Assembly (NCBI RefSeq): GCF_022965805.1
Contig: NW_027331436.1
Coordinates: 248,001-312,000, forward strand
Direction of reading: 5' to 3'
Source: Primulina eburnea
Lineage: Eukaryota; Streptophyta; Magnoliopsida; Lamiales; Gesneriaceae
DNA length: 64,000 nt
How positions within the stretch are numbered: position 1 is the stretch's first letter; each line of letters begins with the position of its first letter. This document shows positions 9,231-21,660 of the stretch, one piece after another. The notes under the pieces are model-generated. The model ran no database searches and was not told where the DNA came from. It saw only the letters and a program-made list of their open reading frames with translations. Both the position numbers and the translations under genes were made by a program.

Positions 9231-12200
9231 AAAGTTCTATTTACAACTTCAGTTTGTCCATCCGTTTGAGGATGACAAGTTGTAGATTACAACTTTATTG
9301 TGCAAAGTTTAGCCCATAAAGTAATCCAAAAATAGAATCCCTTCCCTTCTTAGTCCTTGGCAACCCCAAAATAAAGTCCATAGAAATTTCAATCCAAGTT
9401 CTTTTTAAGAATAGCACGCAAAAGTGTTCCTAAAGTTCTATTGACAACTTCAGTTTGTCTATCCGTTTGAGGATGACAAGTAGTAGATTACAACAATATT
9501 GAGCAAAGTTTAGCCCATAAAGTAATCCAAAAATAGAATCCCTCCCCTTCTTAGTCCTAGGCAACCCAAGAATAAAGTCCATAGAAATGTCAATCCAAGT
9601 TCTTTTTAAGAATAGCACGCAAAAGTGTTCTCAAAGTTCTATTTACAACTTCAGTTTGTCCATCCGTTTGAGGATGACAAGTAGTAGATTACAACAATAT
9701 TGAGCAAAGTTTAGCCATAAAGTAATCCAAAAATAGAATCCCTCCCCTTCTTAGTCCTAGGAAACCCCAAAATAAAGTGCATAGAAATGTCAATCCAAGT
9801 TCTTTTTAAGAATAGCACGCAAAAGTGTTCCCAAAGTTCTATTTACAACTTCAGTTTGTCCATCCGTTTGAGGATGACAAGTTGTAGATTACAACTTTAT
9901 TGTGCAAAGTTTAGCCCATAAAGTAATCCAAAATAGAATCCCTCCCCTTCTTAGTCCTTGGCAACCCCAAAATAAAGTCCATAGAAATGTCAATCCAAGT
10001 TCTTTTTAAGAATAGCACGCAAAAGTGTTCCTAAAGTTCTATTGACAACTTCAGTTTGTCCATCCGTTTGAGGATGACAAGTAGTAGATTACAACAATAT
10101 TGAGCAAAGTTTAGCCCATAAAGTAATCCAAAAATAGAATCCCTCCCCTTCTTAGTCCTAGGCAACCCAAGAATAAAGTCCATAGAAATGTCAATCCAAG
10201 TTCTTTTTAAGAATAGCACGCAAAAGTGTTCTCAAAGTTCTATTTACAACTTCAGTTTGTCCATCCGTTTGAGGATGACAAGTAGTAGATTACAACAATA
10301 TTGAGCAAAGTTTAGCCATAAAGTAATCCAAAAATAGAATCCCTCCCCTTCTTAGTCCTAGGCAACCCCAAAATAAAGTGCATAGAAATGTCAATCCAAG
10401 TTCTTTTTAAGAATAGCACGCACAAGTGTTCCCAAAGTTCTATTTACAACTTCAGTTTGTCCATCCGTTTGAGGATGACAAATAGTAGATTACAACAATA
10501 TTGAGCAAAGTTTAGCCCATAAAGTAATCCAAAAATAGAATCCCTCACCTTCTTAATCCTAGGCAACCCCAAAATAAAGTGCATAGAAATGTCAGTCCAA
10601 GTTCTTTTAAGAATAGCACGCAAAAGTGTTCCCAAAGTTCTATTTACAACTTCAGTTTGTCCATCCGTTTGAGGATGACAAGTAGTAGATTACAACAATA
10701 TGGAGCAAAGTTTAGCCCATAAAGTAATGCAAAAATAGAATCCCTCCCCTTCTTAGTCCTAGGCAACCCCAAAATAAAGTCCATAGAAATGTCAATCCAA
10801 GTTCTTTTAAGAATAGCACGCACAAGTGTTCCCAAAGTTCTATTTACAACTTCAGTTTGTCCATCCGTTTGAGGATGACAAGTAGTAGATTACAACAATA
10901 TTGAGCAAAGTTTAGCCCATATAAGTTCTATTGACAACTTCAGTTTATCCATCCGTTTGAGGATGACAAGTAGTAGATTACAACAATATTGTGCAATGTT
11001 TAGCCCATAAAGTAATCCAAAAATAGAATCCCTCCCCTTCTTAGTCCTAGGCAACCCCAAAATAAAGTGCATAGAAATGTCAATCCAAGTTCTTTTTAAG
11101 AATAGCACGCACAAGTGTTTCCAATGTTCTATTTACAACTTCAGTTTGTCCATCCGTTTGAGGATGACAAGTAGTAGATTACAACAATATTGAACAAAGT
11201 TTAGCCCATAAAGTAATCTAAAAATAGAATCCCTCACCTTCTTAGTCCTAGGCAACCCCAAAATAAAGTACATAGAAATGTCAGTCCAAGTTCTTTTAAG
11301 AATAGCACGCAAAAGTGTTCCCAAAGTTCTATTTACAACTTCAGTTTGTCCATCCGTTTGAGGATGACAAGTAGTAGATTACAACAATATGGAGCAAAGT
11401 TTAGCCCATAAAGTAATGCAAAAATAGAATCCCTCCCCTTCTTAGTCCTAGGCAATCCCAAAATAAAGTCCATAGAAATGTCAATCCAAGTTCTTTTAAG
11501 AATAGCACGCACAAGTGTTCCCGAAGTTCTATTTACAACTTCAGTTTGTCCATCCGTTTGGGGATGACAAGTAGTAGATTACAACAATATTGAGCAAAGT
11601 TTAGCCCATATAAGTTCGATTGACAACTTCAGTTTGTCCATCCGTTTGAGGATGACAAATAGTAGATTACAACAATATTGAGCAAAGTTTAGCCCATAAA
11701 GTAAACCAAAAATAGAATCCCTCCCCTTCTTAGTCCTAGGCAACCCCTGAATAAAGTGCATAGAAATGTCAATCCAAGTTCTTTTTAAGAATAGCACGCA
11801 AAAGTGTTCTCAAAGTTCTATTTACAACTTCAGTTTGTCCATCCGTTTGAGGATGACAAGTAGTAGATTACAACAATATTGAGCAAAGTTTAGCCCATAA
11901 AGTAATCCAAAAATAGAATCCCTCACCTTCTCAGTCCTAGGCAACCCCAAAATAAAGTGCATAGAAATGTCAATCCAAGTTCTTTTTAAGAATAGCACGC
12001 AAAAGTGTTCCCAAAGTTCTATTTACAACTTCAGTTTGTCCATCCGTTTGAGAATGACAAGTAGCAGATTACAACAATATTGAGCAAAGGTTAGGCCATA
12101 TAAGTTCTTTGACAACTTCAGTTTTTCCATCCGTTTGAGGATGACAAGTAGTAGATTACAACAATATTGAGCAAAGTTTAGCCCATAAAGTAATCCAAAA

Positions 12201-13420
12201 ATAGAATCCCTCCCCTTCTTAGTCCTAGGCAACCCCAAAATAAAGTGCATAGAAATGTTAATCCAAGTTCTTTTAAGAATAGCACGCACAAGTGTTCCCA
12301 AAGTTCTATTTACAACTTCAGTTTGTCCATCCGTTTGAGGATGACAAGTAGTAGATTACAACAATATTGAGCAAAGTTTAGCCCATAAAGTAATCCAAAA
12401 ATAGAATCCCTCACCTTCTTAGTCCTAGGCAACCCCAAAATAAAGTCCACAGAAATGTCAGTCCAAGTTCTTTTAAGAATAGCACGCAAAAGTGTTCCCA
12501 AAGTTCTATTTACAACTTCAGTTTGTCCATCCGTTTGGGGATGACAAGTAGTAGATTACAACAATATTGAGCAAAGTTTAGCCCATAAAGTAATGCAAAA
12601 ATAGAATCCCTCCCCTTCTTAGTCCTAGGCAACCCCAAAATAAAGTCCATAGAAATGTCAATCCAAGTTCTTTTAAGAATAGCACGCACAAGTGTTCCCA
12701 AAGTTTTATTTACAACTTCAGTTTGTCCATCCGTTTGAGGATGACAAGTAGTAGATTACAACAATATTGAGCAATGTTTAGCCCATAAAGTAATCCAAAA
12801 ATAGAATCCCTCCCCTTCTTAGTCCTAGGCAACCCCAAAATAAAGTGCATAGAAATGTCAATCCAAGTTCTTTTTAAGAATAGCACGCACAAGTGTTCCC
12901 AAAGTTCTATTTACAACTTCAGTTTGTCCATCCGTTTGAGGATGACAAGTAGTAGATTACAACAATATTGAGCAAAGTTTAGCCCATAAAGTAATCCAAA
13001 AATAGAATCCCTCACCTTCTTAGTCCTAGGCAACCCCAAAATAAAGTGCATAGAAATGTCAGTCCAAGTTCTTTTAAGAATAGCACGCAAAAGTGTTCCC
13101 AAAGTTTTATTTACAACTTCAGTTTGTCCATCCGTTTGAGGATGACAAGTAGTAGATTACAACAATATGGAGCAAAGTTTAGCCCATAAAGTAATGCAAA
13201 AATAGAATCCCTCCCCTTCTTAGTCCTAGGCAACCCCAAAATAAAGTCCAAAGAAATGTCAGTCCAAGTTCTTTTAAGAATAGCACGCACAAGTGTTCCC
13301 AAAGTTCTATTTACAACTTCAGTTTGTCCATCCGTTTGGGGATGACAAGTAGTAGATTACAACAATATTGAGCAAAGTTTAGCCCATATAAGTTCTATTG
13401 ACAACTTCAGTTTGTCCATC
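9231..13420 (-). repeat. ~4.2-kb segmental duplication, copy 1 (partner 15220-19410)
   Basis: Monomers here match those about 5990 bp to the right in order and in private variants (for example TCGATTGACAAC at 11616, AACCCCTGAATAAAG at 11744 and GTAGCAGATTAC at 12061). The solo LTR entered at the right end of this copy; the partner lacks it. Confidence 0.85.
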
Positions 13421-13430
13421 CGTTTGAGGA

Positions 13431-13435
13431 TAACA
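13431..13435. repeat. Target-site duplication, left copy (TAACA)
   Basis: TAACA directly precedes the TGTAGT end of the solo LTR and is repeated at 14861-14865. An uninterrupted paralogous site, GAGGATAACAAGTAGTAG, is present at 19504-19521 and shows the sequence before insertion. Confidence 0.9.
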
Positions 13436-13556
13436 TGTAGTAGCCCGAATCCCAAATTGGGTAATTAACGGAGTAATGGTGATTAAGAAGGTTTAATGTG
13501 TAATTTTGACCGAGTCATGATCGGACGGTCCGAAGATGGTTCAGAAGCACCGAAGA

Positions 13557-13806
13557 GTTCGGAAGGTCCGAAGTGAGTTCGGTGGATCCGATCATTAGGT
13601 GTCAAGAGTTGATCGACACGTGGGAGTTCGGACGGTCCGAAGTGAGTTCGGTGGATCCGAACATGAGGTGTCAAGAGAAGCTGGACACGTGCATGTTCGG
13701 ACGGTCCGAAGTGTATGATCGGAGGATCCGATCATGAGCTGTCAAGAGCCAATGGACACGTAGCGTTCGGACGTTCCGAAGTGATGTTCGGAGGATCCGA
13801 ACATGG
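13557..13806 (+). promoter_or_regulatory. U3 tandem repeats with G-box cores in the solo LTR
   Basis: Units start at 13557, 13626, 13695 and 13765 (69, 69 and 70 bp; the last is partial). Each begins with GTTCGGA-x-GGTCCGAA or a one-base variant, a palindrome, then a second box GGTGGATCCGA or GGAGGATCCGA, then GTCAAGAG and a GACACGT core. Perfect G-boxes CACGTG lie at 13617-13622 and 13686-13691, with the variant CACGTA at 13757-13762. Such ACGT cores are bound by plant bZIP/bHLH factors, so a stress- or hormone-responsive LTR promoter is a fair inference. Confidence 0.8.
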
Positions 13807-13808
13807 CC

Positions 13809-13816
13809 TATAAATA
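13809..13816 (+). promoter_or_regulatory. TATA box of the solo LTR
   Basis: TATAAATA lies just after the last U3 repeat, about 373 bp from the LTR start. Transcription would then begin near 13840 and run rightwards into minus-oriented satellite, giving antisense satellite RNA if active. Confidence 0.7.
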
Positions 13817-14280
13817 GTGCTCGGATTTCTCATTTGTGACTTGCCATTCCTTGAGTTAAGTCTCCTCTTTGAGAGTTTTGGAAGGATTCTAGGGCTAGTT
13901 GTTGTTCGAGCGATAGCCAAGAGCTGCCGGGATTGGTAGCATAGCAGCGCCGGAGTTTCGAGGCAATCGACATCAAAGGGCTGTCGACGGACGAAGGTAA
14001 ACCCTAAACCTTTGGTAGTACTAGGGAGTACTGGTTTTGCTAGCCGAGCATGGTAGTATTGTTCATTGGGTATGCTTTTGATGAATAGGCTTGGATTAGA
14101 CCTGTTGTCTGGTTGTTCCAGTGGATTAGGATTGCAGTGATAGAGGTACGAAAGTACTATCCGAGATATCCTGGTTGAGTATACATTCTTATATGTGTTG
14201 CATGATTATGTGGTGCATTGATATATGTCATATGATGCATGCTATTATGTCACGTTTATTACTGCACGTTGCATTTCATG

Positions 14281-14338
14281 TTGAGCCGTATCTTCTTCGA
14301 GATAGCCTTTACTGTTGAGCTGTATCTCTTTCGAGATA
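14281..14338 (+). repeat. 34-bp direct repeat with small hairpins in the solo LTR
   Basis: TTGAGCCGTATCTTCTTCGA at 14281 and TTGAGCTGTATCTCTTTCGA at 14315 start two imperfect copies. Each contains TATCT and AGATA arms a few bases apart that can pair. No known function. Confidence 0.55.
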
Positions 14339-14860
14339 AGCTATATCTTGGGGCCGCTCAGCCCTGTCTTGTGGACGCATGGACACCGAGAGTACACAGT
14401 GGCCGACGGGTCGGGAGGGCTTCGGTGGTCCGGGACATTTTAGGTCCACGTCTGTCTTGTAGTGGATGCAGTGACCCAGAGGTTGGACCGCGCGGCACTA
14501 TCCACTTGGCGCCTCTAGACTGAGCAGTTTGAGATCCTTTGTGATTCCTGTTTCTTGACTACCCCGGTATCATGATCATAGCATGTGCATTTCATATAGG
14601 TCTGTATACTCATACTTTTGTACTGGGCGTTCTTATCGCTCACGTCCTCGGTTTTGTTTATTCTTGGACACCCCATTCCCACGGGGCAGGCCTCAGGTTG
14701 GACAGCTCAGGAGGAGCAGGAGGAGGACGTGAGTATCTGGTTGGTTTAGTTTATCGCTATTGTTGTTGACTTTTTCCGCTGTTATCTCTGATTATTGTTT
14801 ATTAGGCTAATTGCATGCTTAGTTTTTGATTAGTAGGTGATTCTGGAACGGGTCACTACA

Positions 14861-14865
14861 TAACA
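14861..14865. repeat. Target-site duplication, right copy (TAACA)
   Basis: TAACA directly follows the ACTACA end of the solo LTR and matches 13431-13435; satellite sequence resumes at once with AGTAGTAGATTAC. Confidence 0.9.
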
Positions 14866-17800
14866 AGTAGTAGATTACAACAATATTGAGCAAAGTTTAG
14901 CCCATAAAGTAATCCAAAAATAGAATCCCTCCCCTTTTTAGTCCTAGGCAACCCCAGAATAAAGTCCATAGAAATGTCAATCCAAGTTCTTTTTAAGAAT
15001 AGCACGCAAAAGTGTTCTCAAAGTTCTATTTACAACTTCAGTTTGTCCATCCGTTTGAGGATGACAAGTAGTAGATTACAACAATATTGAGCAAAGTTTA
15101 GCCCATAAAGTAATCCAAAAATAGAATCCCTCACCTTCTTAGTCCTAGGCAACCCCAAAATAAAGTGCATAGAAATGTCAGTCCAAGTTCTTTTAAGAAT
15201 AGCACGCAAAAGTGTTCCCAAAGTTCTATTTAAAACTTCAGTTTGTCCATCCGTTTGAGGATGACAAGTTGTAGATTACAACTTTATTGTGCAAAGTTTA
15301 GCCCATAAAGTAATCCAAAAATAGAATCCCCTCCCCTTCTTAGTCCTTGGCAACCCCAAAATAAAGTCCATAGAAATGTCAATCCAAGTTCTTTTTAAGA
15401 ATAGCACGCAAAAGTGTTCCTAAAGTTCTATTGACAACTTCAGTTTGTCCATCCGTTTGAGGATGACAAGTAGTAGATTACAACAATATTGAGCAAAGTT
15501 TAGCCCATAAAGTAATCCAAAAATAGAATCCCTCCCCTTCTTAGTCCTAGGCAACCCAAGAATAAAGTCCATAGAAATGTCAATCCAAGTTCTTTTTAAG
15601 AATAGCACGCAAAAGTGTTCTCAAAGTTCTATTTACAACTTCAGTTTGTCCATCCGTTTGAGGATGACAAGTAGTAGATTACAACAATATTGAGCAAAGT
15701 TTAGCCATAAAGTAATCCAAAAATAGAATCCCTCCCCTTCTTAGTCCTAGGAAACCCCAAAATAAAGTGCATAGAAATGTCAATCCAAGTTCTTTTTAAG
15801 AATAGCACGCAAAAGTGTTCCCAAAGTTCTATTTACAACTTCAGTTTGTCCATCCGTTTGAGGATGACAAGTTGTAGATTACAACTTTATTGTGCAAAGT
15901 TTAGCCCATAAAGTAATCCAAAAATAGAATCCCTCCCCTTCTTAGTCCTTGGCAACCCCAAAATAAAGTCCATAGAAATGTCAATCCAAGTTCTTTTTAA
16001 GAATAGCACGCAAAAGTGTTCCTAAAGTTCTATTGACAACTTCAGTTTGTCCATCCGTTTGAGGATGACAAGTAGTAGATTACAACAATATTGAGCAAAG
16101 TTTAGCCCATAAAGTAATCCAAAAATAGAATCCCTCCCCTTCTTAGTCCTAGGCAACCCAAGAATAAAGTACATAGAAATGTCAATCCAAGTTCTTTTTA
16201 AGAATAGCACGCAAAAGTGTTCTCAAAGTTCTATTTACAACTTCAGTTTGTCCATCCGTTTGAGGATGACAAGTAGTAGATTACAACAATATTGAGCAAA
16301 GTTTAGCCATAAAGTAATCCAAAAATAGAATCCCTCCCCTTCTTAGTCCTAGGCAACCCCAAAATAAAGTGCATAGAAATGTCAATCCAAGTTCTTTTTA
16401 AGAATAGCACGCACAAGTGTTCCCAAAGTTCTATTTACAACTTCAGTTTGTCCATCCGTTTGAGGATGACAAGTAGTAGATTACAACAATATTGAGCAAA
16501 GTTTAGCCCATAAAGTAATCCAAAAATAGAATCCCTCACCTTCTTAGTCCTAGGCAACCCAAAATAAAGTGCATAGAAATGTCAGTCCAAGTTCTTTTAA
16601 GAATAGCACGCAAAAGTGTTCCCAAAGTTCTATTTACAACTTCAGTTTGTCCATCCGTTTGAGGATGACAAGTAGTAGATTACAACAATATGGAGCAAAG
16701 TTTAGCCCATAAAGTAATGCAAAAATAGAATCCCTCCCCTTCTTAGTCCTAGGCAACCCCATAATAAAGTCCATAGAAATGTCAATCCAAGTTCTTTTAA
16801 GAATAGCACGCACAAGTGTTCCCAAAGTTCTATTTACAACTTCAGTTTGTCCATCCGTTTGAGGATGACAAGTAGTAGATTACAACAATATTGAGCAAAG
16901 TTTAGCCCATATAAGTTCTATTGACAACTTCAGTTTGTCCATCCGTTTGAGGATGACAAGTAGTAGATTACAACAATATTGAGCAATGTTTAGCCCATAA
17001 AGTAATCCAAAAATAGAATCCCTCCCCTTCTTAGTCCTAGGCAACCCCAAAATAAAGTGCATAGAAATGTCAATCCAAGTTCTTTTTAAGAATAGCACGC
17101 ACAAGTGTTCCCAAAGTTCTATTTACAACTTCAGTTTGTCCATCCGTTTGAGGATGACAAGTAGTAGATTACAACAATATTGAACAAAGTTTAGCCCATA
17201 AAGTAATTTAAAAATAGAATCCCTCACCTTCTTAGTCCTAGGCAACCCCAAAATAAAGTACATAGAAATGTCAGTCCAAGTTCTTTTAAGAATAGCACGC
17301 AAAAGTGTTCCCAAAGTTCTATTTACAACTTCAGTTTGTCCATCCGTTTGAGGATGACAAGTAGTAGATTACAACAATATGGAGCAAAGTTTAGCCCATA
17401 AAGTAATGCAAAAATAGAATCCCTCCCCTTCTTAGTCCTAGGCAATCCCAAAATAAAGTCCATAGAAATGTCAATCCAAGTTCTTTTAAGAATAGCACGC
17501 ACAAGTGTTCCCAAAGTTCTATTTACAACTTCAGTTTGTCCATCCGTTTGGGGATGACAAGTAGTAGATTACAACAATATTGAGCAAAGTTTAGCCCATA
17601 TAAGTTCGATTGACAACTTCAGTTTGTCCATCCGTTTGAGGATGACAAATAGTAGATTACAACAATATTGAGCAAAGTTTAGCCCATAAAGTAAACCAAA
17701 AATAGAATCCCTCCCCTTCTTAGTCCTAGGCAACCCCTGAATAAAGTGCATAGAAATGTCAATCCAAGTTCTTTTTAAGAATAGCACGCAAAAGTGTTCT

Positions 17801-20800
17801 CAAAGTTCTATTTACAACTTCAGTTTGTCCATCCGTTTGAGGATGACAAGTAGTAGATTACAACAATATTGAGCAAAGTTTAGCCCATAAAGTAATCCAA
17901 AAATAGAATCCCTCACCTTCTCAGTCCTAGGCAACCCCAAAATAAAGTGCATAGAAATGTCAATCCAAGTTCTTTTTAAGAATAGCACGCAAAAGTGTTC
18001 CCAAAGTTCTATTTACAACTTCAGTTTGTCCATCCGTTTGAGAATGACAAGTAGCAGATTACAACAATATTGAGCAAAGGTTAGGCCATATAAGTTCTTT
18101 GACAACTTCAGTTTTTCCATCCGTTTGAGGATGACAAGTAGTAGATTACAACAATATTGAGCAAAGTTTAGCCCATAAAGTAATCCAAAAATAGAATCCC
18201 TCCCCTTCTTAGTCCTAGGCAACCCCAAAATAAAGTGCATAGAAATGTTAATCCAAGTTCTTTTAAGAATAGCACGCACAAGTGTTCCCAAAGTTCTATT
18301 TACAACTTCAGTTTGTCCATCCGTTTGAGGATGACAAGTAGTAGATTACAACAATATTGAGCAAAGTTTAGCCCATAAAGTAATCCAAAAATAGAATCCC
18401 TCACCTTCTTAGTCCTAGGCAACCCCAAAATAAAGTCCACAGAAATGTCAGTCCAAGTTCTTTTAAGAATAGCACGCAAAAGTGTTCCCAAAGTTCTATT
18501 TACAACTTCAGTTTGTCCATCCGTTTGGGGATGACAAGTAGTAGATTACAACAATATTGAGCAAAGTTTAGCCCATAAAGTAATGCAAAAATAGAATCCC
18601 TCCCCTTCTTAGTCCTAGGCAACCCCAAAATAAAGTCCATAGAAATGTCAATCCAAGTTCTTTTAAGAATAGCACGCACAAGTGTTCCCAAAGTTTTATT
18701 TACAACTTCAGTTTGTCCATCCGTTTGAGGATGACAAGTAGTAGATTACAACAATATTGAGCAATGTTTAGCCCATAAAGTAATCCAAAAATAGAATCCC
18801 TCCCCTTCTTAGTCCTAGGCAACCCCAAAATAAAGTGCATAGAAATGTCAATCCAAGTTCTTTTTAAGAATAGCACGCACAAGTGTTCCCAAAGTTCTAT
18901 TTACAACTTCAGTTTGTCCATCCGTTTGAGGATGACAAGTAGTAGATTACAACAATATTGAGCAAAGTTTAGCCCATAAAGTAATCCAAAAATAGAATCC
19001 CTCACCTTCTTAGTCCTAGGCAACCCCAAAATAAAGTGCATAGAAATGTCAGTCCAAGTTCTTTTAAGAATAGCACGCAAAAGTGTTCCCAAAGTTCTAT
19101 TTACAACTTCAGTTTGTCCATCCGTTTGAGGATGACAAGTAGTAGATTACAACAATATGGAGCAAAGTTTAGCCCATAAAGTAATGCAAAAATAGAATCC
19201 CTCCCCTTCTTAGTCCTAGGCAACCCCAAAATAAAGTCCATAGAAATGTCAATCCAAGTTCTTTTAAGAATAGCACGCACAAGTGTTCCCAAAGTTCTAT
19301 TTACAACTTCAGTTTGTCCATCCGTTTGGGGATGACAAGTAGTAGATTACAACAATATTGAGCAAAGTTTAGCCCATATAAGTTCTATTGACAACTTCAG
19401 TTTGTCCATCCGTTTGGGGATGACAAGTAGTAGATTACAACAATATTGAGCAAAGTTTAGCCCATATAAGTTCTATTGACAACTTCAGTTTGTCCATCCG
19501 TTTGAGGATAACAAGTAGTAGATTACAACAATATTGAGCAAAGTTTAGCCCATAAAGTAATCCAAAAATAGAATCCCTCCCCTTTTTAGTCCTAGGGAAC
19601 CCCAGAATAAAGTCCATAGAAATGTCAATCCAAGTTCTTTTTAAGAATAGCACGCAAAAGTGTTCTCAAAGTTCTATTTACAACTTCAGTTTGTCCATCC
19701 GTTTGAGGATGACAAGTAGTAGATTACAACAATATTGAGCAAAGTTTAGCCCATAAAGTAATCCAAAAATAGAATCCCTCACCTTCTCAGTCCTAGGCAA
19801 CCCCAAAATAAAGTGCATAGAAATGTCAATCCAAGTTCTTTTTAAGAATAGCACGCAAAAGTGTTCCCAAAGTTCTATTTACAACTTCAGTTTGTCCATC
19901 CGTTTGAGAATGACAAATAGTAGATTACAACAATATTGAGCAAAGGTTAGGCCATATAAGTTCTTTGACAACTTCAGTTTTTCCATCCGTTTGAGGATGA
20001 CAAGTAGTAGATTACAACAATATTGAGCAAAGTTTAGCCCATAAAGTAATCCAAAAATAGAATCCCTCCCCTTCTTAGTCCTAGGCAACCCCAAAATAAA
20101 GTGCATAGAAATGTTAATCCAAGTTCTTTTAAGAATAGCACGCACAAGTGTTCCCAAAGTTCTATTTACAACTTCAGTTTGTCCATCCGTTTGAGGATGA
20201 CAAGTAGTAGATTACAACAATATTGAGCAAAGTTTAGCCCATAAAGTAATCCAAAAATAGAATCCCTCACCTTCTTAGTCCTAGGCAACCCCAAAATAAA
20301 GTCCACAGAAATGTCAGTCCAAGTTCTTTTAAGAATAGCACGCAAAAGTGTTCCCAAAGTTCTATTTACAACTTCAGTTTGTCCATCCGTTTGAGGATGA
20401 CAAGTAGTAGATTACAACAATATTGAGCAATGTTTAGCGCATAAAGTAATCCAAAAATAGAATCCCTCCCCTTCTTAGTCCTAGGCAACCCAAGAATAAA
20501 GTCCATAGAAATGTCAATCCAAGTTCTTTTTAAGAATAGCACGCAAAAGTGTTCTCAAAGTTCTATTTACAACTTCAGTTTGTCCATCCGTTTGAGGATG
20601 ACAAGTAGTAGATTACAACAATATTGAGCAAAGTTTAGCCATAAAGTAATCCAAAAATATAATCCCTCCCCTTCTTAGTCCTAGGCAACCCCAAAATAAA
20701 GTGCATAGAAATGTCAATCCAAGTTCTTTTTAAGAATAGCACGCAAAAGTGTTCCCAAAGTTATATTTACAACTTCAGTTTGTCCATCCGTTTGAGGATG

Positions 20801-21659
20801 ACAAGTTGTAGATTACAACTTTATTGTGCAAAGTTTAGCCCATAAAGTAATCCAAAAATAGAATCCCTCCCCTTCTTAGTCCTAGGCAACCCCAAAATAA
20901 AGTCCATAGAAATGTCAATCCAAGTTCTTTTTAAGAATAGCACGCAAAAGTGTTCCCAAAGTTCTATTTACAACTTCAGTTTGTCCATCCGTTTGAGGAT
21001 GACAAGTAGTAGATTACAACAATATTGAGCAAAGTTTAGCCATAAAGTAATCCGAAAATAGAATTCCTCCCTTCTTAGTCCTTGGCAACCCCAAAATAAA
21101 GTCCATAGAAATGTCAATCCAAGTTCTTTTTAAGAATAGCACGCAAAAGTGTTCCTAAAGTTCTATTGACAACTTCAGTTTGTCCATCCGTTTGAGGATG
21201 ACAAGTAGTAGATTACAACAATATTGAGCAAAGTTTAGCCCATAAAGTAATCCAAAAATAGAATCCCTCCCCTTCTCAGTCCTAGGCAACCCAAGAATAA
21301 AGTCCATAGAAATGTCAATCCAAGTTCTTTTTAAGAATAGCACGCAAAATAGTTCTCAAAGTTCTATTTACAACTTCAGTTTGTCCATCCGTTTGAGGAT
21401 GACAAGTAGTAGATTACAACAATATTGAGCAAAGTTTAGCCATAAAGTAATCCAAAAATAGAATCCCTCACCTTCTTAGTCCTAGGCAACCCCAAAATAA
21501 AGTGCATAGAAATGTCAATCCAAGTTCTTTTTAAGAATAGCACGCAAAAGTGTTCCCAAAGTTCTATTTACAACTTCAGTTTGTCCATCCGTTTGAGGAT
21601 GACAAGTTGTAGATTACAACTTTATTGTGCAAAGTTTAGCCCATAAAGTAATCCAAAAA
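14866..21659 (-). repeat. Satellite array, left arm part 2
   Basis: The minus-oriented ~200-bp monomers resume in register after the solo LTR and continue to the orientation switch. The stretch contains the dyad-type monomers at about 15266, 15867, 20803 and 21604, two adjacent 88-bp monomers around 19340-19510, and several monomers with a single-base deletion giving AGCCATAAAG instead of AGCCCATAAAG. No gene is seen; all ORFs are periodic shadows of integrase remnants. Confidence 0.95.
15220..19410 (-). repeat. ~4.2-kb segmental duplication, copy 2 (partner 9231-13420)
   Basis: Same monomer order as copy 1, shifted by 5989-5991 bp; the offset changes by one because of an extra C near 15327. 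This copy has an additional 88-bp monomer at its right end and the empty counterpart of the solo-LTR insertion site at 19509-19513. Confidence 0.85.
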
Positions 21660-21660
21660 C
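21655..21660. other. Orientation switch of the satellite array
   Basis: Up to the A5 run at 21655-21659 the sequence is minus-oriented monomer (AAGTAATCCAAAAA). From ACTGAAGTTGTC at 21659 onward it is plus-oriented. The A5 is compatible with both sides (CCAAAAATAG on one, GGAAAAACTGAAG in some monomers of the other), so the join may have used 5-base microhomology. The two arms diverge from this point. Confidence 0.92.

Larger units (their letters stand above)
4152..13435 (-). repeat. Satellite array, left arm part 1: ~200-bp integrase-derived monomers
   Basis: Head-to-tail monomers of 200 or 201 bp in minus orientation fill this stretch, mixed with 88-bp short monomers. Each full monomer encodes fragments of integrase: [20 protein letters not shown] and, in another frame, [20 protein letters not shown]. 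The left limit is where CATCCGTTTGGGG (4152 on) replaces pol-tail sequence. The right limit is the solo-LTR insertion. Reading frames of 60-97 codons recur with the monomer period and differ by only a few substitutions, so they are shadows of a tandem repeat, not a gene family. Monomer types include 4A and 5A versions in the CTTAAAA(A)GAAC run and the dyad variant at about 9279 and 9880. Confidence 0.95.
13436..14860 (+). mobile_element. Solo LTR (1425 bp) inserted in the satellite
   Basis: This is the only non-satellite block in 58 kb of array. It starts TGTAGTAGCCCG and ends CGGGTCACTACA, termini that match as inverted repeats at 10 of 12 positions, and is flanked by the 5-bp duplication TAACA. 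There is no primer-binding site, coding region or second LTR, so it is the product of LTR-LTR recombination. Orientation is plus, from the TATAAATA at 13809-13816 with enhancer-like repeats upstream. Family is not identified; termini and length fit a plant LTR retrotransposon, most likely Ty3/gypsy. Open frames of 94 and 65 codons inside it (14239-14523 and 14572-14769) show no recognisable domain and are taken as chance. Confidence 0.92.

Noticed and set aside
14239..14769. Two plus-strand ORFs inside the solo LTR
   Set aside because: No recognised domain, located within an LTR bounded by TG...CA and target duplications; best treated as chance.
13436..14860. DNA transposon, because of the 12-bp imperfect terminal inverted repeat
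   Set aside because: TG...CA ends, a 5-bp target duplication, TATA box with U3-type repeats and 1.4-kb length fit a solo LTR better.
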